From positions 404,209-468,208 of the forward strand of contig JAFEMH010001477.1 of assembly GCA_022495995.1 (NCBI GenBank): a DNA stretch of 64,000 bases, given 5' to 3'. Positions 45,239 to 55,043 of this stretch are shown piece after piece. A program made the position numbers and the translations under genes. Below the pieces are notes generated by a model. That model made no database searches, was not told the DNA's origin, and worked only from the letters and a program-made list of their open reading frames with translations. Position 1 is the stretch's first letter. Every line of letters starts with the position of its first letter. Origin of the DNA: Adenophora triphylla var. japonica. Lineage: Eukaryota; Streptophyta; Magnoliopsida; Asterales; Campanulaceae.

Positions 45239-45496
45239 AAGCACCGGCAGTCAGTGTAAGCCCGAACCTCGCCCACTCCAACGGCAACGCAAGCACCGGC
45301 AGTCAGTGTAAGCCGGAACTTCGCCCACTCCAACGGCAACGCAAGCACCGGCTGTCAGTGTAAGACCGGACCTTGCCCACTCCAACGGCAATGCAAGCAC
45401 CGGCCGTCAGTGTAAGACCGGACCTCGCCCACTCCAACGGCAACGCAAGCACCGACCGTCAATGTAAGACCGGACCTCGCCCACTCTAACGGCAAC
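45239..45496 (+). repeat. 52-bp tandem array, left part
   Basis: Five copies of a 52-bp unit (CAAGCACCGGCAGTCAGTGT, AAGCCCGAACCTCGCCCACT, CCAACGGCAACG in order). It ends abruptly at the solo-LTR-like insert. Confidence 0.9.
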
Positions 45497-47044
45497 TGAT
45501 AAGTGACTATTATATAGTCATTTATCCTTAGATTTATATACTTTTTATTGCATAAAACATCATTTCTCATTTCATTTCATATACTTTTTAGTTCTTTTTT
45601 CATATTTTCTAGATTTTACGCTTTTTGGTATACTTCTTGCATTTAAAGACAGGTTTTAGGTTCATTTTTATCAAAAGGATACTTGGACACTTCAAGGCAA
45701 AAGACATGGAAGAGCACCAACCAAATCAAGCACACAAAGCTAAATTTCAGAAGGAGCGGTCGTGCAGCCAAGATGGAGCGGCCGTGCACTTGGCCTTTTT
45801 CAGGCCATTTGTGGCCCTAAAATATAGAGTGGCCGTGTCTTGAAGAGGGAGCGGCCGTGTCATTATATGGAGCGGCCGTGCAGCTTGGACAGGAGCGGCC
45901 GTGCAAAGTGTCAAGACTTAAATTCACATCTGGCGCCAAGGGTCGCACGGCCGTGCAAATTCCTTGACGCGGCCGTGCAAAACGCGACTGCAGACGTAAA
46001 GGCACCTTTTGATTGCACCCGATTGAAGAGTCTCCTCCTTTTTATAAATAGGACCCTAGTGATCAGTCTTAGATACGAATTCTTAGAGAGAAATTACTGA
46101 TATTAGAGAGATAAAAGATACAAAGATTTATAACAACAATTTTCCAAAGGAGTTTGAAGATCAAAGTCATTATTTGTTCTTGGAATCACTTTGGAGGAAA
46201 AGCAATAAAAGTGAAGCATTATTCTCAGCAATCATAAGTCTTTCTTACTCAATCTCTATTTATACTTTTCTGTTTATTTATGGCTTGTGAGTAATCCCCC
46301 ATATTCTTGGGGTTGGAAACTCAAAAGCATGTTTATTCATCATTTAAAAATGTTTAGTCTTGTCTTCTTTCTTCATCTAAAACAATCTCTTTATATTATT
46401 CTCTAAATGCCTTACATTTTGGCGATATCCAATTTGTATGATTCGATCAATTGAGAGAAGTACCTAGCGGAGAATCTCGATTGACGGAACCATATAAAGA
46501 AACTAGGTTCATTGATCACGAGAGTAGTTCAATGGCCTAGGGATGTTCCTTTAATGGAAAGTATGTTGACTTCCGTCCTTAATGGATTCTTACTAATTAT
46601 GGTCAGCTAGAGATAAGCCGGAATGCCCGTTTGTGACAGGGCGGGGGCAAACATAAACGGATTTCTCAAACAGTTAGGACATAATTAGTGAAGAATACAA
46701 ACGCTATTGTCTTAGCCCGAAATAGCGTAGGCTTAACATACCATCCTTGCTTTTTATGAAAACCTTTTATTTCTAAGACAATGACAATTTGATGAATAAG
46801 AATATGCGTATGATTTCCAATCCCGAGAATGCTTCGTTTTATAAGTTTTCAATTAAAGTATTTTCTGTTTATGCTCTCTCTATTATTCTAAAACAAATTT
46901 TATCTACCCCCAATCTTTTCTATATTTTCTAAAGACAAAAATATCCCTTAAGTAAACCCTGTCTCTGTGGGATCGACTCGTACTTGCACCCGCTATATTA
47001 CAATAGCCCGTGCGCTTGCGGATATAAAATAAATCGTTAGGTTT
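45497..47044 (+). mobile_element. Solo-LTR-like insert with GCGGCCGTGCA repeats
   Basis: Much more AT-rich than its surroundings. Starts TGATAAGTGACTATTATATA. TATAAATAGG at 46043 and a long downstream part ending in CCTGTCTCTGTGGGATCGAC and TTGCACCCGC, text typical of the ends of plant Ty3/gypsy LTRs. No internal region or coding sequence. Upstream of the TATA box are about eight copies of GCGGCCGTGCA or GCACGGCCGTGC (45755-45980). There is no target duplication: instead about 600 bp of host sequence is repeated on both sides. The exact right end (near 47044) is uncertain. Confidence 0.65.
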
Positions 47045-47650
47045 CGACGATTCCTTCGAGATCCTTCCGCCATTGCAAGCGATTCAAGCGAAAAATGGAA
47101 GATTTTGGTTAACAATGGAGGTTTCTTCCTCTCTCTCTCTCGGCTGGTTCGTGAAACTGGGAATGGGAAATGAAGGGGATGCCTCGGCTTTTTAACCCGG
47201 TCAAAACCTGGGAACTGTAAAAAACCAACATGGTCCGTACGGACCTCTTTGCATCCCAGGTTGGTCCGTACGGACCTTCTTGCAAGGGAGGGCCAAATTA
47301 CTTTCCTGCCCTTATAATCTTTGCTCCTGGCTGTCCTAAGGCCTTTTTCAGCAAATCCAAGTGCAGAATGGTCCCTAACCCTTCAATTCAAGCACCGGCA
47401 GTCAGTGAAAGCCCGAACCTCGCCCACTCCTACGGCAACGCAAGCACCGGCAGTCAGTGTATGCCGGAACTTCGCCCACTCCAACGGCAACGCAAGCACC
47501 GGCCGTCAGTGTAAGACCGGACCTCGCCCACTCCAACGGCAATGCAAGCACCGGCCGTCGCCAGTAAGACCGACCTTGCCCACTCCAACGGCAACGCAAG
47601 CACCGGCCGTCAATGTAAGACCGGACCTCGCCCACTCTAACGGCAACGCA
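47045..47650 (+). repeat. Direct duplication of 44893-45496
   Basis: From ACGATTCCTTCGAGATCC through the palindrome promoter to the 52-bp units, this copies 44893-45496 with few differences (for example one CT pair fewer in the CTCTCT run). It lies directly right of the solo-LTR-like insert. The ATG of exon 1 (44860) is not in the duplicated part. Confidence 0.9.
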
Positions 47651-48010
47651 AGCACCGGCAGTCAGTGTAAGCCCGAACCTCGCCCACTGCAACGGCAATT
47701 CAAGAATCGGCCGTCAGTGTAAGACCGGACGTCGCCCACTCCAACGGCAACGCAAGCACCGACAGTCAGTGTAAGCCCGAACCTCGCCCACTCCAACGGC
47801 AACGCAAGCACCGGCAGTCAGTGTAAGCCCGAACCTCGCCCACTCCAACGGCAATGCAAGCACCGGCAGTCAGTGTAAGCCCGAACCTCGCCCACTCCAA
47901 CGGCAATGCAATCACCGGCCGTCAATGTAAGACCGGTCCTCGCCCACTCCAACGGCAATTCAACCACTGGCCGTCAGTGTAAGACCGGTCCTCGCCCACT
48001 CAACGGCAAT
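47389..48010 (+). repeat. 52-bp tandem array, right part
   Basis: About 12 copies of the 52-bp unit with variants CAGTCAGTG/CCGTCAATG and AAGCCCGAACC/AAGACCGGACC alternating. From 48010 to 48590 the units become irregular and mixed with other text (CCCAGCA, CCTACAAGG), still without coding sense. Confidence 0.9.
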
Positions 48011-48594
48011 TCAAGAAGGAGCCAACACCTCCCAGCACGAATATCAAGGCACGAGACGCCTCCAAAACGCTCAACGGCAACTCAAGCACCGGCCCTCAAA
48101 ACAGGTCCGAAGACACTTTCCCAGCAGAAAAAAGCCCCTACAAGGTCACGCATCCCCAGCAAACAAGTACCGGCCATCAAAGTAAGCCCAAGCTCCTCCC
48201 CAACAAATCAAAGGGAAGTCGTACAAGACTACATATCCCCAGCACCGGCCGTCAATGTAAGCCCGAACTTTGCCCACTCAACGGCAAAACAAGCGCAAGA
48301 AGGAGCCAACACCTCCGAGTACAAATCCCAAGGCACGAAACGCCTCCAAAACGCCAAATGGTGAAGCAATCACCGGCCATCATCCTTGCCCACTCATCGA
48401 CAACACAAGCACCGGCCATCAAAGTAAGCCCGACATCACCCTCTCAACAGGAAAAGCCCCTACAAGGCCACGATAAATCCCCAACGGATTGAACACCTAT
48501 AGCCCATCGTAAGTCCAACCTTCTCCCCAGCGGACAAAGCACGAGGCATCTAAACCTCTTGCAATCAAAGCTCAAGGCAGCCATGCCTCCACGA

Positions 48595-49005
48595 CCGCAG
48601 CCAGAAGACGATTCAAGTCCTCACGCATGGCAAACCGCAGCCAGAAGACGATTCAAGTCCTCACGCATGGCAAACCGCAGCCAGAAGACGATTCAAGTCC
48701 TCACGCATGGCAAACCGCAGCCAGAAGACGATTCAAGTCCTCACGCATGGCCAACCACAGCCAGAAGACGATTCAAAGTCCTCACGCATGGCACCAACCG
48801 CAGCCAGAAGATGATTCAAAGTCCTCACGCATGGCACCAACCGCAGCCAGAAGACGATTCAAAGTCCTCACGCATGGCAAACCGCAGTCAGAAGACGACT
48901 CAAGTTTTCATACATGACACCACCGCAGCCAGAAGACGATTCAAAGTCCTCACGCATGGCAAACTGCAACCAGAAGACGACTCAAGTCTTCATACTATCT
49001 CCAGC
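48595..49005 (+). repeat. 40-bp tandem array
   Basis: About ten copies of a 40-43-bp unit (CCGCAGCCAGAAGACGATTC, AAGTCCTCACGCATGGCAAA). Early copies are nearly identical, later ones gain one to three bases. Open frames arise because the unit is stop-free in two frames; not genes. Confidence 0.9.
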
Positions 49006-49320
49006 CCGTAAGGCTTTAAACCACTCGGTCCGGAAGACCATATAAACCTCCACCATCACTATCTTCAGCCCGGAAGGCTTTAAACCACTCGGTCCGGAAG
49101 ACCGTATAAACCTCCACCATCACTATCTCCGGCCCGGAAGGCCTTAAACCACCCGATTAGGAAAATCGTAAAATTTCCATCCTAGGACACCACCACGTCC
49201 TCACAATTTGACCTCGGCGGTCACCACATATTAGGACACCACCACGTCCTCACAACTGACCTCGGCGGTCACACAACACTTCAGGGCACCACCACGCCCG
49301 CACTCACAGATTCATAACCT
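49006..49320 (+). repeat. 64-bp repeat and CACCACGTCC repeat
   Basis: Two and a half copies of a 64-bp unit (GGCTTTAAACCACTCGGTCC, GGAAGACC) at 49006-49150, then an irregular repeat of GGACACCACCACGTCC and GACCTCGGCGGTCAC up to 49300, resumed at 49405-49620. Confidence 0.75.
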
Positions 49321-49325
49321 CTTTA

Positions 49326-49539
49326 CTACGACCAGGCTTGATTCCCGCCAGGGATACGTAGGAATCCTATCACAGGGTCCAGCCATCGACCTAAGCGGTC
49401 ACCCAGGACACCACCACGTCCTTACCACTGACCTCGGCGGTCACACGACACTTCAGGGCACCACCACGCCCGCATCCACAAAACACTCACCCCACACCCG
49501 AACTACGACTGTGCTTGATTCCCCGCTGTGGATACGTAG
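49326..49539 (+). ncRNA. Two CTACG/CGTAG hairpins, type II, element B
   Basis: Copy 1: CTACG 49326-49330, CGTAG 49357-49361, inner CCC-GCCA-GGG. Copy 2: CTACG 49503-49507, CGTAG 49535-49539. Both keep GCTTGATTCC and GGATACGTAGG. Followed by CACAGGGTCCAGCC. The 3' LTR starts 176 bp after the second copy, preceded by CGTCGAGGGGCTT as the candidate polypurine primer. Confidence 0.6.
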
Positions 49540-49714
49540 GAATCCTATCACAGGGTCCAGCCTACTGACCTAAATGGTCACACAATAGGACACCACCACG
49601 TCCTCACACCGACCTCCCGGGCCACTTTATCTCCCAAAGACGCGATCCGTATTAGGACCCTTATCTTATCTGGGTGACCCCACTTCTTTCATAAGTGACA
49701 TCGTCGAGGGGCTT

Positions 49715-51189
49715 CGTAAGTACCCCAACTGGATCAACCCCTTTCAAGCACACGGGAAACACCGCACTCATCAACGCAGCCTTTCGAGACCTCCGGCACT
49801 CAAAACCCTCTCAAAACCCCCACCAAACCAAGGGAGGGGCCTTTCTCTGGGACAAAAGGGACAAAAGGACCTTTTGGGAATTTTCAGAAATTGGAAAAGC
49901 ATACATGGTCCGTACGGACCTCTTTGCTTTAATAATTACCGAATCTTCTTAAAGTCCACAATATTCCCTCAAATCCCGGGAAAATGATTACCCTCTCAGG
50001 CAGAGTTGGTCCGTAATGACTCCTTGCATGTCAAGATGGTCCGTGACGGACCTTATTGCTTTGTGGAACATCATAATTGCAAAATATTCACCATCATCAC
50101 GCATTCCCTCAAATCGAGGAAAACCAAAAGTCTGGATTACTGTGAGGTCCGTACGGACCTTCTTGCACCAAACTGCACTTTAAATAGAGGGCTCCCCTCC
50201 TCATTTTCACACACCTCCCACTTCTCTCTTCCTCCCTAGGCCTTCCGACTTCCCCTCTAAGTCCTCTCGAGGCACTCCCGCCCCTTTCGGATCCTTCCGA
50301 GGCCTTCCGAGCTCCTCAGCGGTGCTCCGAAGCCTCCCGATCGCTCCCGCGACGCTCCCGCGCCGCCCCGAGGCACTCTCGAGGTACTCTGAGGCCCCTC
50401 GTGGTACTCGAGGCCTTGCCTCGGTCTTTCCACCTGTCCCGCTCTTTCCGAGTCAAACCGGCGATCCCAAACCACGCCGAAACTCGCCCGAGTGATCCTC
50501 GCGATCCCAACGCACGCCGAACCTCTCGCCCGAGTGATCCGCCGCGATCCCAACGCACGCCGAACCTCTCGCCCGAGTGATCCTGCGCGATCCCCACGCA
50601 CGTCGAACCTCTCGCCCGAACGCAGCCTCGCAACATCAACTCACGCCGAAACTCGTCCGCGTACAACCGGTCCCTCCCGAAGCAATCCCGATCCGTACCG
50701 GAACGCTACTCCGACCTCAAACACTATTCCTCAGCGGAAGACAGACACGAACCAACATTGGTAAGGCTTCCTTCCATTACTATTTCAATACATTTCAATA
50801 CGTAGTGTACAATGTAGACATCCGACACAGCATGCATTTTTAAAAAAGCACACACACACACACACAACATTTTAAAGGATATTAGGGGTATCCGAAAGAC
50901 TCGTTTTACGAGGCGACTCGGGTGAGCTCTAATATTCTAATATTCTCTTCCCGAGGAGTCATCTGACCTCCGAACTCAAAATCTCATCACACAAAAACAG
51001 TTTAAAATTATCTTTAAACTGATGCCCTTTTTCAATGTTTTGGGCTTAATAAAAACGGCGTGGCGACTCTACAAATGCGAAAACAAACGGCGAGACACCT
51101 CCAACTCGGAAAAAACCCGCTGCAAAGCGGGGGGGAAATGCCAGATGCCGGGGCGCGAACGCGCTGCCTCTCAAATCCGGGTAATTTCA
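49715..51189 (+). repeat. 3' LTR of element B
   Basis: Starts CGTAAGTACCCC (TG changed to CG), ends GGGTAATTTCA, followed by the CAAGC target copy. Palindromes at 49907-49920 and 50146-50159 are intact; those near 50008 and 50036 are damaged; the TATA box has become TTTAAATA (about 50179). Many differences from the 5' LTR in the GC-rich part are CTG versus CTCG or CCG. Confidence 0.95.
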
Positions 51190-51194
51190 CAAGC
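51190..51194. repeat. Right target-site duplication of element B (CAAGC)
   Basis: CAAGC, identical to 15415-15419. Confidence 0.95.
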
Positions 51195-51886
51195 GTCACA
51201 AGACATTGGCACCTCGGGCATCATCTGCAGTCTCTCCCTCAACCATATGGTAAGAATAGCGGGACTCCCTCCCCACATGTATCGGCTATCGGTCGCTATC
51301 CAACCTATGCCCAGGAACGTCTCACCCAAGACCAATGGCACGATGTCTCCCCCGCTGCAGCCTTTGCCTCACCGGAGTCCGGTACTGCGTGATGGCACAC
51401 ACCCAGGGACGTGAACATAAACAGAGTAGCGATCGCGCATAGAGCAAACGCGTCCCGCTCAAAAAATGCTCCCCTCAGCTCTGGCAAATCTATCGGGCAG
51501 TCCCGAAATGTCAACATAATCAGTGTTCAGTATCAGCATCTAGTATGCTTCTCCAGCCGAGATACCAAGCAAAGACATTAGCTTCTCAACAGTGGCCATG
51601 CGACCAGCATACGAAAGAACTAGCTGTTCAGTCTCAGGTCCTCCCAGAATGGCTCAGAAATCTTCAAACGTAGGAGTGATTTCGTTGTACGAAAAGTTGT
51701 ACACATTCCTCCGTACATCCCAGAAATGAGCCGCTGCTCTTAAAAGATCCCAATCTGGCATAAGCTCCTTCAAAGCCCAAACAGATTTCATCCCGTAACA
51801 GCCTTTGAAAAACCCCTTGTTTTGCCTCGTGTGGTTCCGTACCCACGACTGGAAATTTTCCAGGTATCGCTCTTGCATCCGAGACG
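51195..51886 (-). pseudogene. Antisense DUF7745-like gene of element 1, N-terminal part
   Basis: Minus-strand frames: QERYLENFQSWVRNHTRQNK, SVWALKELMPDWDLLRAAAH, FWDVRRNVYNFSYNEITPTF (51664-51878), an in-frame TGA or TAG, then GDIVPLVLGETFLG and GGSPAILTIWLRERL near 51230-51340. Same order as in element B at 40700-41450. The last codons before the target duplication match in frame with 15419 and downward, which shows element B entered an already recognisable gene. The start codon is missing: the sequence changes to RT of element 3 at about 51887. Confidence 0.75.
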
Positions 51887-51914
51887 ATAGAGAAGATGCT
51901 CAGGGTGGGTTTCA
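51887..51914. other. Junction with 28-bp filler between elements 1 and 3
   Basis: 28 bp here (ATAGAGAAGATGCT, then CAGGGTGGGTTTCA) are repeated 68 bp further at 51955-51982 in the normal RT text with one difference. To the left is the antisense gene of element 1, to the right RT of element 3 starting at the codons for RIKPEWSL. Confidence 0.75.
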
Positions 51915-53085
51915 CCGGATTAAGCCAGAATGGTCTCTCCAGGTCAAAGAGGAAATAGAGAAGATGCTTAGGGTGGGTTTCATTAGAGTGGTCGAGTACC
52001 CGAAGTGGTTGGCTAACATAGTGACGGTGACCAAGTCGAACGGCAAAGTCAGGGTTTGTGTAGACTTCAGGGACCTAAACAAGGCTAACCCGAAGGATGA
52101 TTTTCCCTTGCTCAATATCGATCTGTTGGTGGATACTACTGCCAGTTACGAAGTCAAATCATTTGTAGATGGTTATGCCCTTTGGTTTGAAGAATGTCGG
52201 TGCCACTTATCAGCGAGCAGTCACTGCGCTTTTTCATAATATGATCCATAAGGAGATCGAGGTGTATGTTGATGATATGATTATCCATTCTAAGGGGTCA
52301 GATGGTCAACACTTGGTCGACTTGAGGAAATTCTTTAACCGGCTGCAGGAGCATGATATGAGATTGAACCCGGCGAAATGTACTTTTGGTGTAGTCAGAG
52401 GAAAGGTTCTAGGATATATGATCACAGATCGAGGAATTGAGGCCGATCCAAGAAAGATTAAGGCCATCATGGAGATGAAGCCACCAAGGACAGTCACGGA
52501 GGTGAAGGCTTTCATGGGACGTCTCCAATATATCAGCCGATTCATCCACCAGTTGACCTCTATTTGTGAGCCGATCTTTAAGCTGCTCAAGAAGAATCAG
52601 GAGGTTGAATGGAATGAGGAGTGTCAGATCGCCTTTGAGACAATCAAGGCCTACTTGGTCCATCCCCCAATCCTTTGTCCCCCACACAAGGACGAGCCCT
52701 TGCTGCTATATTTGATGGTTACGGATACGGCTGTCGGAGCCATGCTGGCACAAGAGAAGCCGGATTCAAAAGTGGAGAATGCCATCTACTTCGTCAGTCG
52801 GAAGCTTCAGGGCAGTGAATTGAACTATTCAGCTTTGGAGAAAACCTGTGCAGCTTTGGTATAGGTGGTCGGCAAATTGAGACATTATCTGTTGGCACAT
52901 ACGGTGTATCTAGTGTCAAAGATGGACCCCACCAAGTGCCTATTTGATAAGCCTTCTCTGTCGTCAAGGCTTGCGAAGTGGTCCTTCTTCTTAGCCGAGT
53001 TTGATATCAAATTTGTGACCCGCAAGGCAATCAAAGGCCAAGCTTTGTCAGACCATTTGGCCGATTATCCAAGCTCAGAGGCACG
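51915..53085 (+). pseudogene. Reverse transcriptase and RNase H of element 3
   Basis: Frame 1 (to about 52170): RIKPEWSLQVKEEIEKMLRV, CVDFRDLNKANPKDDFPLLN, SYEVKSFVDGY. A deletion of about 95 bp at 52170-52175 removes the GYNQI-to-GEPRYA part and shifts the frame. Frame 2 (52169-52864): MPFGLKNVGATYQRAVTALF, IEVYVDDMIIHSKGSDGQHL with the YVDD box, KSF-like AFMGRLQYISRFIHQL, and RNase H (LLLYLMVTDTAVGAMLAQEK, AIYFVSRKLQGSELNYSALE). An amber TAG at 52862-52864 replaces the Trp of LVWVVGKL, then RNase H continues with HYLLAHTVYLVSK and FFLAEFDIKF. Apart from these the protein is intact. Confidence 0.9.
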
Positions 53086-53560
53086 CGGGCTCGAACCCCA
53101 GTTTCCGGATGATGGGATTTTCATGGTAGAGGGTACAGACCGTTGGCAATTGTTTTTTGATGGTGCCACCAATAAGAGGGGAAATGGTATCGATATGGTG
53201 TTGGTTGACCCGAAGGATGCGCACACCCCCATCGCTATCAAGTTGAATTTCCCAGCTACTAACAACGCCGCAGAATATGAAGCTTGTATAGCCGGCCTTG
53301 AGGCAGCTCTAGAGAGAAATGTTGAGGAGTTGGAAGTGTATGGAGACTCCCATCTAATCATCAATCAGGTGTCCAATAAGTGGAGAACCGTGGACCAGTA
53401 CTCACAATTGTACTATGCTTACATGGAGGATTTGATCAACCAATTTAAGAAGGTCACGTTCCATTATCTGCCTCGGGACAAGAACAGGTTCGCGGATGCC
53501 CTGGCCACCTTAGCCTCTTTGGTAGAGATTTCAAAGGGAAAGTCAGTAAAGCCGTTCAGA
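53086..53560 (+). pseudogene. Archaeal-type RNase H (aRH) of element 3
   Basis: Open frame with WQLFFDGATNKRGNGIDMVL (catalytic Asp), ATNNAAEYEACIAGLEAAL (catalytic Glu), VYGDSHLIINQVSNKW (Asp), and FHYLPRDKNRFADALATLAS (Asp). All four expected acidic residues are present. In Tat elements this domain follows the gypsy RNase H, whose own active site is weak. It is part of the same broken polyprotein as its neighbours, so listed as a pseudogene although the domain itself looks sound. Confidence 0.9.
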
Positions 53561-54897
53561 ATTGGGAGGCGTGAGAACCCTGCCTACTGTTGTCAGGTTG
53601 AACTGGAAAAGGTCGATGACTTGTGGTACAGCCAGATTTTCCGGTATCTTAAGCATGGCAAATCCTCGTTCCCGACAGATGAGGATGGTAAGCTGAGAGA
53701 GGGTCTTCGTGCCAAAAGCTTGCAAGCTTTGAAGAGGTTTCTGCGCAATATGTTATTTTGGGGGATGACTTATAGAAGAAAAGACACCGAGGACCACTTT
53801 TGCTCTGTATCAGCAAGTCCAAAGCCAAAAAGGTAATGTAGGAAGTCCATGGTGGTGCATGTGGACCACATATGAACGCCCGAGCTTTGATGTTCAGCAT
53901 ACTCAGGATGGGCTATTATTGGATCTCCATAGAGACTGATTGTATTCAGTTTGTGTGGACTTACGATAAGTGCCAGCGGTTCTCCAATCTCAACCATATA
54001 CCTCTCCATGATCTCTACTGTATGAGCACTCCTTGGCCATTCACGACTTGGGGGATTGATGTTATTGGAAAGATAACTCCGGCCGGTAGTAATGGGCACG
54101 AATTCGTGTTGGTCGCCATTGACTATTTCACCAAGTGGGTTGAAGCGGCATCCTACAAGGTCCTCAACTCCAAAAAGGTGGCCCGTTTTATAAAGGAGAA
54201 CATTCTGTGCCGGTATGGGGTTCCAAATGAGATTATCTCCGACAATGGGTCGCACTTCGAGGGAGACGCTGATAGGCTGCTTGCAGAATTCAGGATCAAG
54301 CGCCATAAGTCATCCCCTTACCGCCCTCAAACCAATGGTGTCGTTGAGGCCGCGAACAAGAACCTAGAGAGGATCATCCGGAAAATGGCCGAACGGAACC
54401 GGGATTGGCCTGAGAAGCTTCATCTAGCATTATGGGGCTATCGTACTTCAGTGAGAACAGCCACTGGTGAAACCCCGTTCGCTTTGACATATGGGATGGA
54501 TGCCGTCTTGCCCATTGAATTAGAGATTCCCTCTCTTCAGGTTTTGCTAGAAAATGAGGTCAATGAGATAGACTGGCTTCAAAGTCGGCATGACGAGTTA
54601 GCTCTTCTAGATGAGCAAAGGCTCAAGGCGATGGAGCACATCCGGGCTTATCAGAAGCGTATGGCTAGGGCTTTTGAAAAGAAGGTGCATCCCCGTGACA
54701 TTAAGGTGGGTGATTTGGTCATAAAGGAGAAGCCACCGAACCAATTCAGTCCGTTGGGCAAGTGGGCGCCAGTTTGGGTTGGCCCGTATTTGGTGAAGGA
54801 AATCTTCTCTGGTGGAGCAATGAGGTTGACAGATTTGGATGGTAACCCCTTTGTGCACCCGATGAACGGTGACAAGCTGCGCCGCTATTATGTTTGA
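53561..54897 (+). pseudogene. Integrase of element 3, core and C-terminus open
   Basis: The N-terminal part shares the aRH frame until a one-base shift near 53780, then an amber codon at 53839-53841. From 53842 to TGA at 54897 the frame is open for about 350 codons: EVHGGACGPHMNARA, TYDKCQRFSNLNHIPLHD, WGIDVIGKITPAGSNGH (Asp), NEIISDNGSHFEGDAD (Asp), NGVVEAANKNLERIIRKM (Glu), FALTYGMDAVLPIELEIPSL, GDLVIKEKPP, VWVGPYLVKEIFSGG. The D-D-E triad is complete. In the zinc finger the usual first Cys of C-x2-C is Tyr (TYDKC), as in element 1 (SYDKC). No chromodomain follows, as expected for Tat. Confidence 0.9.
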
Positions 54898-55043
54898 ATC
54901 GAGTCTCCCCCTCTCTAAAAAAAATAATATATAATAAAAATAAAAAAAAAAGAAAATATAAAATAAAAGCGCGAAAATAATGTACCCAGACGAGACTGAA
55001 AACCTCTCAAAAGGCAGTCCGTACAAAACAAAGGGCGCGCTCG

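Larger units (their letters stand above)
15420..51189 (+). mobile_element. Element B: Tat-lineage LTR retrotransposon, 35.8 kb with its nested insertions
   Basis: Bounded by related 1.47-kb LTRs and a perfect 5-bp target duplication. After removal of element C (16.1 kb) and the 1.5-kb solo-LTR-like insert with its flank duplication, it is about 17.5 kb. It keeps the gag N-terminus, the CDC domain, protease, RT and RNase H, and the integrase C-terminal half. It lacks the capsid and has a deletion from the RNase H into the integrase core. Two antisense genes (DUF7745-like and PMD) and long 3' tandem arrays follow. It would have needed proteins in trans. Confidence 0.95.
166..51890 (+). mobile_element. 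Element 1: decayed Tat-lineage Ty3/gypsy retrotransposon, split by element B
   Basis: Starts with a 2.07-kb LTR beginning TGTAAGTACCC and a tRNA-Arg primer-binding site. Order afterwards: leader, gag, protease, RT, RNase H, archaeal-type RNase H (aRH), integrase, then an antisense DUF7745-like gene. The aRH between RNase H and integrase and the antisense gene are marks of the Tat branch of plant Ty3/gypsy elements. Element B (15420-51189) interrupts it. Its 3' end, including the antisense PMD gene and 3' LTR, is missing: at about 51890 it is joined to RT sequence of element 3. All coding parts are broken. Confidence 0.85.

Noticed and set aside
48559..49011. 150-residue open frame with a repeated peptide
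   Set aside because: It is the translation of the 40-bp tandem array. Other frames across it are open too, and no start context or homologue exists outside the repeat.
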